Shown in pieces: positions 9,201 through 16,800 of a DNA stretch of 40,685 nt. The translations under genes and the position numbers were made by a program. Source of the stretch: Strigomonas culicis (taxonomy: Eukaryota; Euglenozoa; Kinetoplastea; Trypanosomatida; Trypanosomatidae). Location: positions 1 through 40,685 of the forward strand of contig AUXH01000106.1 in NCBI GenBank assembly GCA_000482145.1. The letters are read 5' to 3'. The notes under the pieces are model-generated. The model was given only the letters and a program-made list of their open reading frames with translations, did not search any database and was not told where the DNA came from. Each line of letters opens with the position of its first letter. Within the stretch, counting starts at the first letter, position 1.

Positions 9201-10481
9201 CTCGCGGTAGTAGACGACGTAGCGCGTCATCTTGTTGCCCGCGAAGGAGGCGAGGAGGACGGAGAGGCTGCTCTGCACCTGACGCAAATAGGCGACAGAG
9301 AAGATGTCGGACAGAGCGAGCGAGACCGCCGGTGACACCGGCACGGTGGCAGCCGGCTGCAGCTGCTGCAGCAGCCGGTTCGCGGGCTGGGATATGTACT
9401 CCGCCAAGGCCTGGCAGACGCCGTAGAACAAGCTTACCTTTTGGTACAGATTGAGTGAGTTCATGAGAAAGCTGTTCATCTCCAGGCTGATGGGCCCCGC
9501 GCTCTTCGCCGGCTGCGCCCCCTTCTTGCCCGTCGCACTGCTCTCCGCATGGCCCTGCACCGTCGTGTAGCCGCCCTGCGTCAGCGCATCGAAGAGTAGC
9601 CATAGGAGCGGTGGCAGCGCCTCCTGCGCGGCGTCGGACAGCTGCGGCACATGCTTCACTGCACCCGCCTCGCGCGCGTCCGGCTGCGCACGCGACGCGA
9701 CTTCCTTCACTTTGCTCTGGTACTGCTGCAGCACCTGCTTCAGCAGCAGCGGACACGGCTTCACGGTGAAGAGCGCGCTCACCGCATTATTATGATTAGT
9801 CACACGCGTGTTGCTGTTGTTCGCGTTGTTGGTCGTGTCGAAGGCGGTGCTCTTGTGCAGCAATCGTGCCACCGCGGTTTGCATCACGAGCCCGCGCGCA
9901 CACAGCTCCAGCAGCAGCTGCACCTTCTGCTCCTTCTCCCCCTCCGTGGGCGTCGCCTTATCCGGCACCCCGTACAGCGCGTCCAAGAGCAACACCGCCA
10001 CATGCAGTGTGAAGTCCGTCACCGCCGATAGGAGCTGCGAAATTGTTTTCGAGAAGAGAAGCACGCTGTCGTGCGCATGGTTTTTGTTCTCCACAAGGTG
10101 CAGCAGAATATCCTGCACGAGCGCGAGCATCTCCCGCTCCCGCCGCAGGTCGTCCGCGACGGAGGGCGCGCCCGCCGCCTCTGGCGCCCGCAGGACGGCC
10201 GAGGGCTCCTGCAGCAGCAGCGAGTGGTTGTGGTACGTCAGCAGGCACAGCGTGAAGGAGAGCACATGTAGGAAAGCCTCACTCGCCTTCGCGGCCGCGG
10301 GTGTGGCGGCCGGGCAGAAGGCAGCAGCGGCCTCCTGCCACGTCGGCAGGTGCGTCAGCGCGTAGAGGGTGCTGCGCTTGGGGTCGCGCAGCGCCGCCTT
10401 GATGTTCTGCTCCACCGTGTCGCGGACGGTGCTGAGCATGCCATATCGCTCGAGCTTCTGGATAGCCGCGCACGAAAGCAT
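3294..10481 (-). CDS. Very large alpha-helical protein, unknown function (2395 aa)
   Basis: I do not recognise a definite family. Most of the protein is Leu/Ala-rich amphipathic helix, consistent with an extended HEAT/ARM-like solenoid, broken by disordered inserts. One insert near residues 535-640 has a basic Gln/Arg/Lys run, a polyQ stretch and an acidic Ser/Glu segment. Another near 1740-1765 is basic (a KRARED motif) and then acidic. A further acidic stretch lies near 2305-2330. Alternating basic and acidic inserts on a helical solenoid are typical of nucleolar ribosome-assembly factors, so URB1/Npa1- or URB2-like roles are possible, but I could not align diagnostic motifs. No signal peptide or membrane span is seen. 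The ATG at 10481 lies about 55 bases after a good predicted splice acceptor. The reading frame is intact throughout. Confidence 0.9.
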   Translation of the reverse strand: MLSCAAIQKLERYGMLSTVRDTVEQNIKAALRDPKRSTLYALTHLPTWQEAAAAFCPAATPAAAKASEAFLHVLSFTLCLLTYHNHSLLLQEPSAVLRAPEAAGAPSVADDLRREREMLALVQDILLHLVENKNHAHDSVLLFSKTISQLLSAVTDFTLHVAVLLLDALYGVPDKATPTEGEKEQKVQLLLELCARGLVMQTAVARLLHKSTAFDTTNNANNSNTRVTNHNNAVSALFTVKPCPLLLKQVLQQYQSKVKEVASRAQPDAREAGAVKHVPQLSDAAQEALPPLLWLLFDALTQGGYTTVQGHAESSATGKKGAQPAKSAGPISLEMNSFLMNSLNLYQKVSLFYGVCQALAEYISQPANRLLQQLQPAATVPVSPAVSLALSDIFSVAYLRQVQSSLSVLLASFAGNKMTRYVVYYREDMMKLMQSNLMKEGDAGKGRQQDHSLHTFTTTAPNEGPLLESLAPILAGRAPHAGVVRAGADMERARARLRVLVLLAQWAASATLFFESFCYNDSWQSFAEEQRRAALLARSQRKQQERRRQQQQQKYASKLKKQALLRQQGGDGDGAATEDDLFSLHSFKARQQQQQQQDGDAHEEGSMDMECEEEDGSDTYSQAGSVDSTSSIHSLASKASAAHRDSHPQAGEPHTRDDDTRSLQSYASTLQSFMSLESRASIFSTLSKHSASSYLSFLSVVKPYQTAGQNNTQKENDGQPNSSGVKFYHESEDGNTHLPFILLEEIVLSFDGFLSKLSTLFGAQQDGMASFLEGLLWKNIANMFSIVRGSMVEGGEPGPKLIRQSLFQLGEDIRYNKGMGFEILGLLFAKVIAPHLDKNSHQSLARHPNVLVEQSVSTCLASYEVIAPHVIDYNLDTILKIACHAMTAPAAAGAPPPPNDLTRQLLEQFVADFTLRLGKNNQMALLLDLFTIHPDGDAAASRSLSDEGTATAASTHFMSEVYRYDSLAAALYTLFAQPRVTAALSEAIRASLDAEGALQTTTAIVSALIEHTAAAADDAPPQQQQQRLRAHHAYYRFVLHLAATVVQSLVPTSVNSAQLIDLSTELEVLLCHLLEQTLIPHTGDGRDACLTTAALYALYRCRALTLQCLRNFPAGQRVDEYVRMLEDTLWQTTKRSTAVVGASVTYRDVVQCYAQAAASPPPPEGPAAAAHIAEEPMYMVLALGMQRLTLVRNVLVLCGDEAAAATSNEEGEVGEAAAARQRSIKEARAMAVDVLHGLQSGVITATAAAAAGPRQGPVPLREIQSAFLALSRRQKDSLLRFINHDITEESWETLFYFTGTKKAKVVRQTFISLLWFSFMDVPAAPHPPRRQMVWLEHVLRRKSSVLLRALTDVLVGIDYDAITRSCYDDAGAARDDGANTAVYLPLLLMTLHCTYQREGHHPFWPTVLEFLLHTLHRIHAAAAGFGGLTESGRGVVQLCVRTIHFMLLCEPAAQSALRKMLSAAGASRGPKYSAAYMHAVGVPSTFLSDVEVRDQGDDDRDDPQRQKQTMEMLNEWSFESELREIVRHVFSSERLITLLADYAALDTGHAASKESASLLLILHKIAASAIETEYRHKNNTNSNKETSTGSSFAFDFTVHVADLFKTQLARAASPTTAHTTLLLLFLRELPHYALISDRIRADRVPGGSDLTHATVFARWTHRMEQNWTAILQHTLEQVTELNEASTEGGEGAEKSARLRDALEIFNRLFEELKHYYMRNARQGAPKGRQQGKPNTPKETPQKRAREDRGGDSDGEGREEDAASAREQNGFEQFILSSSAELHRTLQRLCRNSSANVAFFKTLLQCGGTSAVQFSWIVLTLFSRKDDDDGIALLKSIFEYREDSKKTSAVSSASSFSFHLSARLEHVPESDMAYLCDLLRAVPALLHSTNNLTTDHAATVPTNNTTSGPNKLKRMLFSFVHAVFQQSLQRIQHHIHRDDAVPTTTPYVDLLHTVAASLERIVALYAHNSVHSHASPHPSAAVNPQQHFYPYLIKVLTFASLPQFQHASNKGALPTLLLSLCQNLKVTCTPHHANSGDEMEKLVDALFLYVYELSNRGVVGYQAHGGDATSPQQQQPPSLSQKQTLMLLDLLSQKWLFERYVKSHHNPSTQTKKPQQKQQKAPHQHPETVLFFARPTVLPALMSNLLTMILEGRLASVRSQQQLSSDAVSHRNNKLDRKVMNRFIAFLFLLTRAADARQAAPPSHNGPAKRTKEETASMEAETERAPATRALSHRHRHEVLFTLAAITSSMLTISAHYISYFSVISSETDYVYYDVLKALTTHKMLTPRTRAIVYHPERLHHRAQQQDKGSESDSDDEDHSWRGGDEDDDAAAVAPLSAYSLSDVLYVAMGEEESKSLLKQTALRIEEDSGHYQTEEGDDGSTKLVGYERNIFQVDM
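8694..8712 (-). repeat. CAG (polyQ) trinucleotide run inside CDS
   Basis: A short in-frame CAG repeat on the gene strand encodes a glutamine run near residue 590 of the 2395-residue protein, just before an acidic low-complexity segment. Similar polyQ tracts occur in the WDR17 and 1527-residue genes of this window. Confidence 0.85.
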
Positions 10482-10494
10482 GCCTCTTATTGGT

Positions 10495-10509
10495 TATATA
10501 TATATATAT
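10495..10509. repeat. (TA)n microsatellite in a predicted 5' UTR
   Basis: A perfect TA repeat of about seven units lies between the predicted splice acceptor at 10537-10538 and the ATG at 10481, so it would be part of the short mRNA leader of the 2395-residue gene. Confidence 0.85.
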
Positions 10510-10536
10510 GGTTTGTTATTATTTGTGTATTAGTTT

Positions 10537-10538
10537 CT
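10537..10538 (-). promoter_or_regulatory. Predicted spliced-leader acceptor AG for the 2395-residue gene
   Basis: On the gene strand a run of ten T residues at about 10543-10552 is followed closely by this first AG. It lies 56 bases before the ATG at 10481. Confidence 0.55.
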
Positions 10539-11000
10539 TGTACAAAAAAAAAAGTGTACTAGTATGCTTGATTAAACGAGTTAAAAATATGAAACAAAAA
10601 ACAAAACTACTACAGATAACAGAGAGGATGAGGCAAAGAGAGATTTGTGTGCATTGGGAGAGGACATCCCATTAAGAAAAGAAATAAATAATGAAGAGAT
10701 CAAAACCAATTACCTTTTAATCACTGAATAGAGTTTTTATTATATATATATGTTTTTTTTTTGTTGTACATTAAATTAGTTGTTGGAATATTAAAGTGAA
10801 ACACACAAACCACATGAAAAAACGGAGAAAAACATGTTGGAACTCAGATTCATGTGTATGCTAGGTTGTGCACTCAACTATTTGTTGTTTTACCACAACT
10901 TTTTCTTTTTTCTCTCTTCCAATTATTCTCTTCCATTCACTCTATAACTCCATCACCACTTTTTTTTCTTTCTTTTAATTTTATATGCTGAAAGCGATCC
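10539..11000. other. AT-rich spacer between the SRI-domain gene and the 2395-residue gene
   Basis: No gene is supported. The stretch is AT-rich with A/T homopolymers and a short TA run near 10740. It should hold the 3' UTR of the SRI-domain protein gene and the splicing signals of the next gene. Confidence 0.7.
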
Positions 11001-13349
11001 TTACACGTACTGAGGTGAGTCTGTGACCACCGGGTTGTCTAGGAGCCCTCCCTGCCCGTCTCGGTTTCCGTCTCTCGCCCTATCGACGCGCCCCGGGCTG
11101 TCCTCCCCGTCACCCGCCTTCGAGGCCTCCCCAAAGTGCCGCTGCACATACGACTGCACGGACTTCTTCAGCTGCCGCTCCGTCTCCTTCGTGAAGGGGA
11201 TGATCTCATTTGTGCTCTTGAGAGACAGGGAGACGCCCGAGCGACTGCCCTGCTCCAGCAGCGCGCGCTCCAGCAGCGTCTTGGCGACGGCCTCGAAGTG
11301 CTCCTGTGGCAGCAGCCGCGGCCGCCCGTGGGCGCCCTTCAGCAGGCACGTGCACTCCTCTAGAATGGACCGCTTCGCCGCGTCACGCCAGGTGCGCACA
11401 GGGTCCTCCTTCCCCTCCCGCCGGCGCTCGCCGCCGCCGCTGCGGCGGTGCGAGACGGACGGCGGCCGCGTGCTGTCCATGTATGTGGAGGCACTGTACC
11501 ACATGCTGATCTGCGCCTCCGACGGCAGCACGCGCTGGCTGGCGTCGTGGTACACGCTGTGCATGCCGCCCTCCGCCTGCTGCCGCGCCACCTCGCGCGC
11601 GAGCTGCGCTTCATCGCGCGGCAGCACGTGGTCCGCGGCGAGCCGCGTCACCTCCGGGTCCAGCGGCAGCTCCACCGCGTCGCTGGCGCCGACGTCGGCG
11701 GGGTCGTCCTGCGTCTGCAGCAGCCCCTCGAGCGTCGCGGTCGGGCGGCCGCCCGCGCCGCCGCGCGCCTGGGCGGCCGCCAGCTGCTGCAGCACCTCCG
11801 CCGTGCCGTTCGACACGGTGGCGCTGAGGTTGCTGAAGTCGTAGTACACGGGCAGCATCTGCCGCTGTTTGCGCGTGTTGCTCTCGAAGGTGGAGAGCAG
11901 GTCGCTCGCGAGGCCGCGCGGGTCGTCGAGCGGGTGCAGCCCGAACTCCCCCGCCAGCTGCTGGGCCTCCAGGGTGCTGAGGCGGCGCCGGGTGTGCTCC
12001 CGCACCCGCTGTGCCGCGGCCGCGTGCTTTCGCGCGATGTAGCCGTTGGGCGCGACCGGCTGCACCTCTGCCGCGACGGCGAGCACCATCAGCTCGCGCG
12101 CGCTCATCCACTGCTCCATCGGCTTCTGCCGCGGCGCGTGGAGGCCGAGCTTGCCGAGGCCGCGCTGGAAAGACAGCAGCCGCTCGCGCCGCTGCCGCTG
12201 CTCCAGGTACTTGCTCGCGCGCTCCGGCGCGTACACGTTCGCCGGGGGCGCCTGCGCACGGTCGAGGAGCAGCCGCACGGAGGGGTCGACGAAATCAGAG
12301 AATTGGCTCGTCGGCTTCACGCGGCGGCGGCGCTGCTCCTCGGCGGACAGCGGGCGCGGCAGGACGTGGACGAACCGCGACACCACTGTCGGGATGTCCA
12401 GGTCCGCCTCCAGCGCCGCGAGCTGCGCCTCCAGCGCCGCACAATCCGCCTGCCGCTGTGCCGGCGTGGACTGCTGCAGCTCGCGCGTGTACGCGTCGTC
12501 CTCGTCGTCCTCGCCGCGCGCCTTGTGCAGCAGCTGTTCGACGTGGAGGGCGAGCCCGGCGCGCTCCCGCAGCATGTGATCCACCGCCTGAACCACCTGC
12601 TGCATCGGCAGCGACAGCAGGCGGTCCTCCGCCTCCGCGCGCAGCGCCAGCTGCTCGTAGGCGCGGTGGATGGCAAACAGGTAGCGCGCGACGGGCGCAT
12701 TGCGGTCCGCGAGGGCGCCGCCCGTCGCCTCCCCGCCGCGCCGCACCGTCACCGTGCGGCGGCGGCTGTACGCGCTATCGTCGAGGCCGTAGGCCTCCGT
12801 GACGCCGCCAAACGCATAGAGGCCCTCGTCCTCGCGGTGGTCCTCCGGGTCTAGCTCGTCGCCGTCCGCGGCGCTGTCGTCGTCTTCCGCGTGGACCTCC
12901 GCCTCCTCCTCGTCCTGGCGCCTCGCGCGCTTCTCCAGCTTCTGCCGCCGCCGCTCCTCCTTCTCCATGCGCTTCTGCTCTTTCCGCTGCTGTCGGCGGC
13001 GGGCCTCCGCGTCGGGCACACCGCCCTCCTCGTCCTCCGCGGCGAGTAGCGCGTCCAGCTCCTGCGTGCCCATCGTCGCGGGCGGCGGCGGCGCGCCGTC
13101 GTCGCCGTACAGGATGTTCGCCGCCAGCCGCACCCCCTCCGCCACCTCCGGCCGGGACGTCTTGGCCGTGTCATGCGGATCGTACGGCAGCACATCCGTC
13201 GCAGGCAGCACGGCGCCGCTCTCGCCCTGCAGGAAGTACACGAACACTTCGCCTTCACCGACCGGCTGCGTCACCTCGGAGGGGTCGAGGTGCAGGGCGG
13301 GGTAGTAGATGCCATCGAAGAGGGCCCAGCGCAAGGAATGGTCTGACAT
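11001..13349 (-). CDS. Candidate chromatin/transcription factor with PWWP-like N-terminus and C-terminal SRI-like domain
   Basis: The 782-residue product begins with a segment (about residues 6-58) whose WALFDG, YYPAL and EVFVYF motifs fit a PWWP or Tudor-like beta-barrel. A long acidic and Arg/Lys/Glu-rich helical region follows, then Arg/Ala-rich helices. At about residues 655-742 a helical unit contains GRPRLLPQEHFEAVAKTLLE and ends in QLKKSVQSYVQRHFG. This resembles the SRI (Set2-Rpb1 interacting) domain, which in other eukaryotes binds the phosphorylated RNA polymerase II CTD. No SET domain is present. A role in transcription-coupled chromatin or RNA events is inferred. The open frame continues upstream to a GTG at 13451, but that extension crosses the pyrimidine tract and predicted splice site, so the ATG at 13349 is the start. 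Low-complexity homology is an alternative explanation for the SRI match. Confidence 0.85.
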   Translation of the reverse strand: MSDHSLRWALFDGIYYPALHLDPSEVTQPVGEGEVFVYFLQGESGAVLPATDVLPYDPHDTAKTSRPEVAEGVRLAANILYGDDGAPPPPATMGTQELDALLAAEDEEGGVPDAEARRRQQRKEQKRMEKEERRRQKLEKRARRQDEEEAEVHAEDDDSAADGDELDPEDHREDEGLYAFGGVTEAYGLDDSAYSRRRTVTVRRGGEATGGALADRNAPVARYLFAIHRAYEQLALRAEAEDRLLSLPMQQVVQAVDHMLRERAGLALHVEQLLHKARGEDDEDDAYTRELQQSTPAQRQADCAALEAQLAALEADLDIPTVVSRFVHVLPRPLSAEEQRRRRVKPTSQFSDFVDPSVRLLLDRAQAPPANVYAPERASKYLEQRQRRERLLSFQRGLGKLGLHAPRQKPMEQWMSARELMVLAVAAEVQPVAPNGYIARKHAAAAQRVREHTRRRLSTLEAQQLAGEFGLHPLDDPRGLASDLLSTFESNTRKQRQMLPVYYDFSNLSATVSNGTAEVLQQLAAAQARGGAGGRPTATLEGLLQTQDDPADVGASDAVELPLDPEVTRLAADHVLPRDEAQLAREVARQQAEGGMHSVYHDASQRVLPSEAQISMWYSASTYMDSTRPPSVSHRRSGGGERRREGKEDPVRTWRDAAKRSILEECTCLLKGAHGRPRLLPQEHFEAVAKTLLERALLEQGSRSGVSLSLKSTNEIIPFTKETERQLKKSVQSYVQRHFGEASKAGDGEDSPGRVDRARDGNRDGQGGLLDNPVVTDSPQYV

Positions 13350-13377
13350 GGCGCTGGTAATGCGTCGCTTCGCTTTA

Positions 13378-13379
13378 CT
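13378..13379 (-). promoter_or_regulatory. Predicted spliced-leader acceptor AG for the SRI-domain gene
   Basis: A strong CT-rich tract on the gene strand (about 13405-13433) is followed by its first AG here, 29 bases before the ATG at 13349. It shows that the upstream part of the open frame is not translated. Confidence 0.55.
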
Positions 13380-13819
13380 GTTGTGAGATGGGTATAGGTA
13401 AATACAGAAAAGGAAAAAACAAGAGAAGAAGAGGCCTTTACCAGCCAACACCTAATACTAGAGTCTAGTTAACAAGAGTACACACGTATGCTAAGGAATT
13501 AAACAAGCCAAAAAAAAAAGAGGCTTCTACGCAGATTGAGAGAGGAACATGGAAAAAAAAAAGAGGGTATTAATACACAGTGCCAAAGACTCACACAAAA
13601 ATTCTTCACACTTCCAGAAAACAAATAGATCATCCTGAATCCAACCGATGACATGCTTTCCTTGTTCGCTTAAGTTATAAGTATTATTACTGCCGAAGGA
13701 GCCATCATTTCTATTATTTATTCAGCCTAAAAACAAACACAAAAAGTGAATAAAACGTACAAGCACATGGCTGACAATATAAACAGTTACCATGCTTTCT
13801 TTTCTTTCTTTGGAGTGGA
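13380..13819. other. Spacer between the 1527-residue gene and the SRI-domain gene
   Basis: AT-rich, with poly-A runs near 13510 and 13553 and the pyrimidine tract for the downstream gene. I see no RNA gene or credible open frame. It should contain the 3' UTR of the 1527-residue protein gene. Confidence 0.7.
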
Positions 13820-16800
13820 TCATCGGCGATTGCCACGCCGACTGCCGCGGTGGCCACGCTCTCGACTGTCGTCGCGACGATCATGGTAGTAATCGTCGCG
13901 GTGTCGCCTGCCATGGTCCCGGTCCCGCTCTTCTTCCTCGCGGTGGCGGTGGCGGTGGTCGCGGCTGTGCCCCCTCTCGTCCGATCGCGCGCGCTTCTCC
14001 TGCCGCTCCCGCTCCTTCGCGCGGCGCTCCTCCTCCGCCTTCTGCTTGCGCTCTTCCTCCGCCTTGATGTCCTCGAAGTTGCAGTACTGGATAGGCACCA
14101 GTGCCACCACCGCGGCGTCGAGCGCCGCATCGCGCCGCCGTTGGTCCTGCAGCCACGCCCGGACCTCCTCGAGGCTCCTGCCGCTCTTGTCCGCGATTGC
14201 CTGCGGCTCCAGCTTGCGGTGCTGCACGAACGCCTGCGGCGCGGCGCGGTACGGCCTGTGGGTCGCCGGGTGCCAATAAGCGACCTCCGCGCCCTGCCGC
14301 GGCGGGCGAAACGTGTAGAGCCCGGTGCTGCTGCTCAGGTTGACGTCCCAGCCCTTGTGGAGGGGCGGGAAGGGCTGGCCCTCCGCCGGGTAGCCGTTGT
14401 GGATGGCGCGCAGCTTGTGATGGCACGCCTCCACCGCCGCGCGCGGCCGCTGCAGGTTCGCGTGCGTGTTCGCGCTGCTGCCGACGCGGTAGCTGACGCC
14501 GAGCAGTGCCAGCGTGGCCACGTCCAGGTAGTAGTTGCGCAGGCGCTGGTCGTTTGCCCAGACCTCCGCGTCCACCGGCTGCAGGTACAGGATGGGCTGC
14601 GCCGCCGCCGCCCCCCGGGTGGTGTAGAAGTACAGCGCCAGCTTCTCGTTCGCGACGTCGAGCAGCCGGTCGAGCAGCGGCGGCCGGCCGCCGCCCTCCT
14701 GCGCCCGCTCCAGCTCGCGCGCCTCGTCCACAAAGGACTGCGGGGCGACGATGTAGTCCTTGTGATCGAGCGGGTGGCGGTAGGACGGGCTGGTGCCGTC
14801 CTCGGCCGGCGGCTTGAAGTAGTAGTGTCCGTAGGTGCGGCTCCGCGACCCGTGCCAGCCGGTCGGGAGCGGCGGGTAGGGCTCGCCGACGGGCGGGTAC
14901 GCGGCGAGCGCGGCCGTCCACGCCTCGCGCCAGGGAGGCAGCAGCGGCGCGCCGCGGCGGGCCGGGTGGTTCGCGAGGTAGTAGAGCGTGTTCTGCGCCG
15001 CGCACTGCAGCGCGGCGCGCCGCCCGTCCGCCACCGCCGGCGGCGGCGCGTCGGCGGCCAGCGCCTCCCCGGTCGTCCCCGCCGCGGCGGCGGGCGGCCG
15101 GCCGGCGAGGTAGGCGTCGCGCAGCGCGTCGTAGGCCTCCGTCGTCCGCAGGTGCTGCAGCGCGGCGTCGAGCACCTGCGCGGCCTCGCCCGCGGGCGCG
15201 GCGGCGCGCGTCTCGAGGTGGCGGAGGTAGTGCCCGCAGAGCGCGGCGGTCTCGCAGCTGAGCGACGGCATCGTCGGCGTCAGCGCCGCGGCGCCAAGGA
15301 CAAAGTAGAGGCTCTCGCGCGGCGCGGCGGCGGTGGGGGTGGGGGGGAAGAGCAGGAGGCAGGCGCGGCGCGCGGACAGGAGGTCGGCGTTCAGCAGCGC
15401 GCGCAGGATCGTCCGCCGCAGCGCGCCCGGCGCGCTCCAGAGGTCCGCCGCCTCCGGCGCGTGCGCGGGCGGGGTCAGGTACGCCAGTGCGGCGTCGCGG
15501 TCGGACGCGGCGTCGCAGAGCCGGTGCAGCTCCCCGTCCGTGTTCAGCTGCGCGTGGCAGGCGCCGCGCTGCGCGCGGGAGAGGTGCGTGAGCAGCACCG
15601 GCAGCGCGTTGCCGACCGCCGAGATGTAGTGCGTCGCCGCCCGGCTCTCCTCCGCCGCCGGCGGCGGCGCCAGGCAGCAGCCGCGCCGCACGAGCCACTG
15701 CGTCAGCGCACCCCCGTGGCGCAGGAGACGCGCGACGAGGGGGTTGTCTGCCGCGGGGAAGAGCCGCAGCGCGGGCTGCAGCAGCGCCTGCCCCACCGCG
15801 GGGTCCGTCAGAAACGGCAGCACGTGACGCGCCAGCAGCTGCAGCAGTCCGTCCGACGCCGCGCCGCCACCGGGGGCGCGCCGGGCGTGCGCGGCGAGGT
15901 GCGCCTGCAGCAGGCCCAGGCCCCACGGCTCGGCGAGAAGGTACGGCAGCAGCGCAGGCAGCTGCGGCGCGTCGTCGCCGGCGTCGCCGTCGGCGGGGTG
16001 GCCGCCGGCAGCGGCGGGCCGCCAGTCGCCGCCCTCGTCGCCCTGCACCAGCAGGCACCGCAGGAGCAGCGTCGCGTGCGCCTGCAGCGCGGCCTCGTCC
16101 TCCGCCGCACCCGCCTCCCCCGCGTCGGGCCGCCGCTCCGGTTGGTGGCGCAGGAGGCGGAGCAGCGCGTCGAGACGCGCGGCCATGAAGCGGAGCAGCT
16201 CGCCGATCTCCACGGTCGGGGCTGGTACCTGCGCGTCGACCGGCACGACCTGCGGCAGCGGCGGCGCTGCGCCGTCCGCGGCGGCGGGTGCCGCGAGCGA
16301 GGGCGGCAGCGCCGACGTCGGAAAGGCATGCCGCACGCGCTCCTCCAGCTCCCGCAGTAGGGTCGCGACCGCCTCCGGCGCGAGCAGCGGCGGCAGCAGC
16401 GGCTGGCTGTGGGCCGCGGCCGCCCCCGCGTAGGGCGGCAGCAGCGGGGCCGCGTAGGCATCGCACACTGCCGGGGGCTCCACGGACAGCAGCGGCGGCG
16501 CCGGGGCATCGTAGTAGCCCTGCGGCGGGTAGCTGGTGCCGTAGCCGTCCCCATAGGCATAGGGGTTGGCCGCGTACGGCACCTCCGGCAGGAGGCCGGC
16601 GGTGGCCAAGACCGGGCCGGCGGTGGGCAGCACATGGGCGCCACCACCCGCGCCGAGAATGCCACCCTGCTGCGCATGCGGCGGCTCGAGCGGTGGCGGC
16701 GGCGGTGGCGGCGGGCTGTCGCTGGGGCCGGTGGTCAGCATGAGGTTCCAGGTGAGGCCCTCCGCCGTCGGCGGCAGCGGCTCCTCCCGCGCGGCGGCAA

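Noticed and set aside
7941..9335. 464-codon plus-strand open frame inside the 2395-residue gene
   Set aside because: It is antisense to an intact, longer gene, has Arg/Leu/Val/His-biased composition, lacks splice signals in its orientation, and every supported gene in the window is on the minus strand.
11448..12854. 468-codon plus-strand open frame opposite the SRI-domain gene
   Set aside because: Same GC-driven shadow effect; Arg/Leu/Val/His-rich with no motif.
13350..13451. N-terminal extension of the SRI-domain protein with a hydrophobic, signal-like stretch
   Set aside because: The extension starts at GTG and translates the pyrimidine tract; the predicted mRNA begins after it, so the apparent signal sequence is an artefact.
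13850..16466. Overlapping open frames of 836 codons (plus) and 861 codons (minus, other frame) within the 1527-residue gene
   Set aside because: Both are Arg/Ala/Gly/Pro-rich translations of very GC-rich DNA and lie wholly within a longer frame with sensible composition and internal domain repeats.
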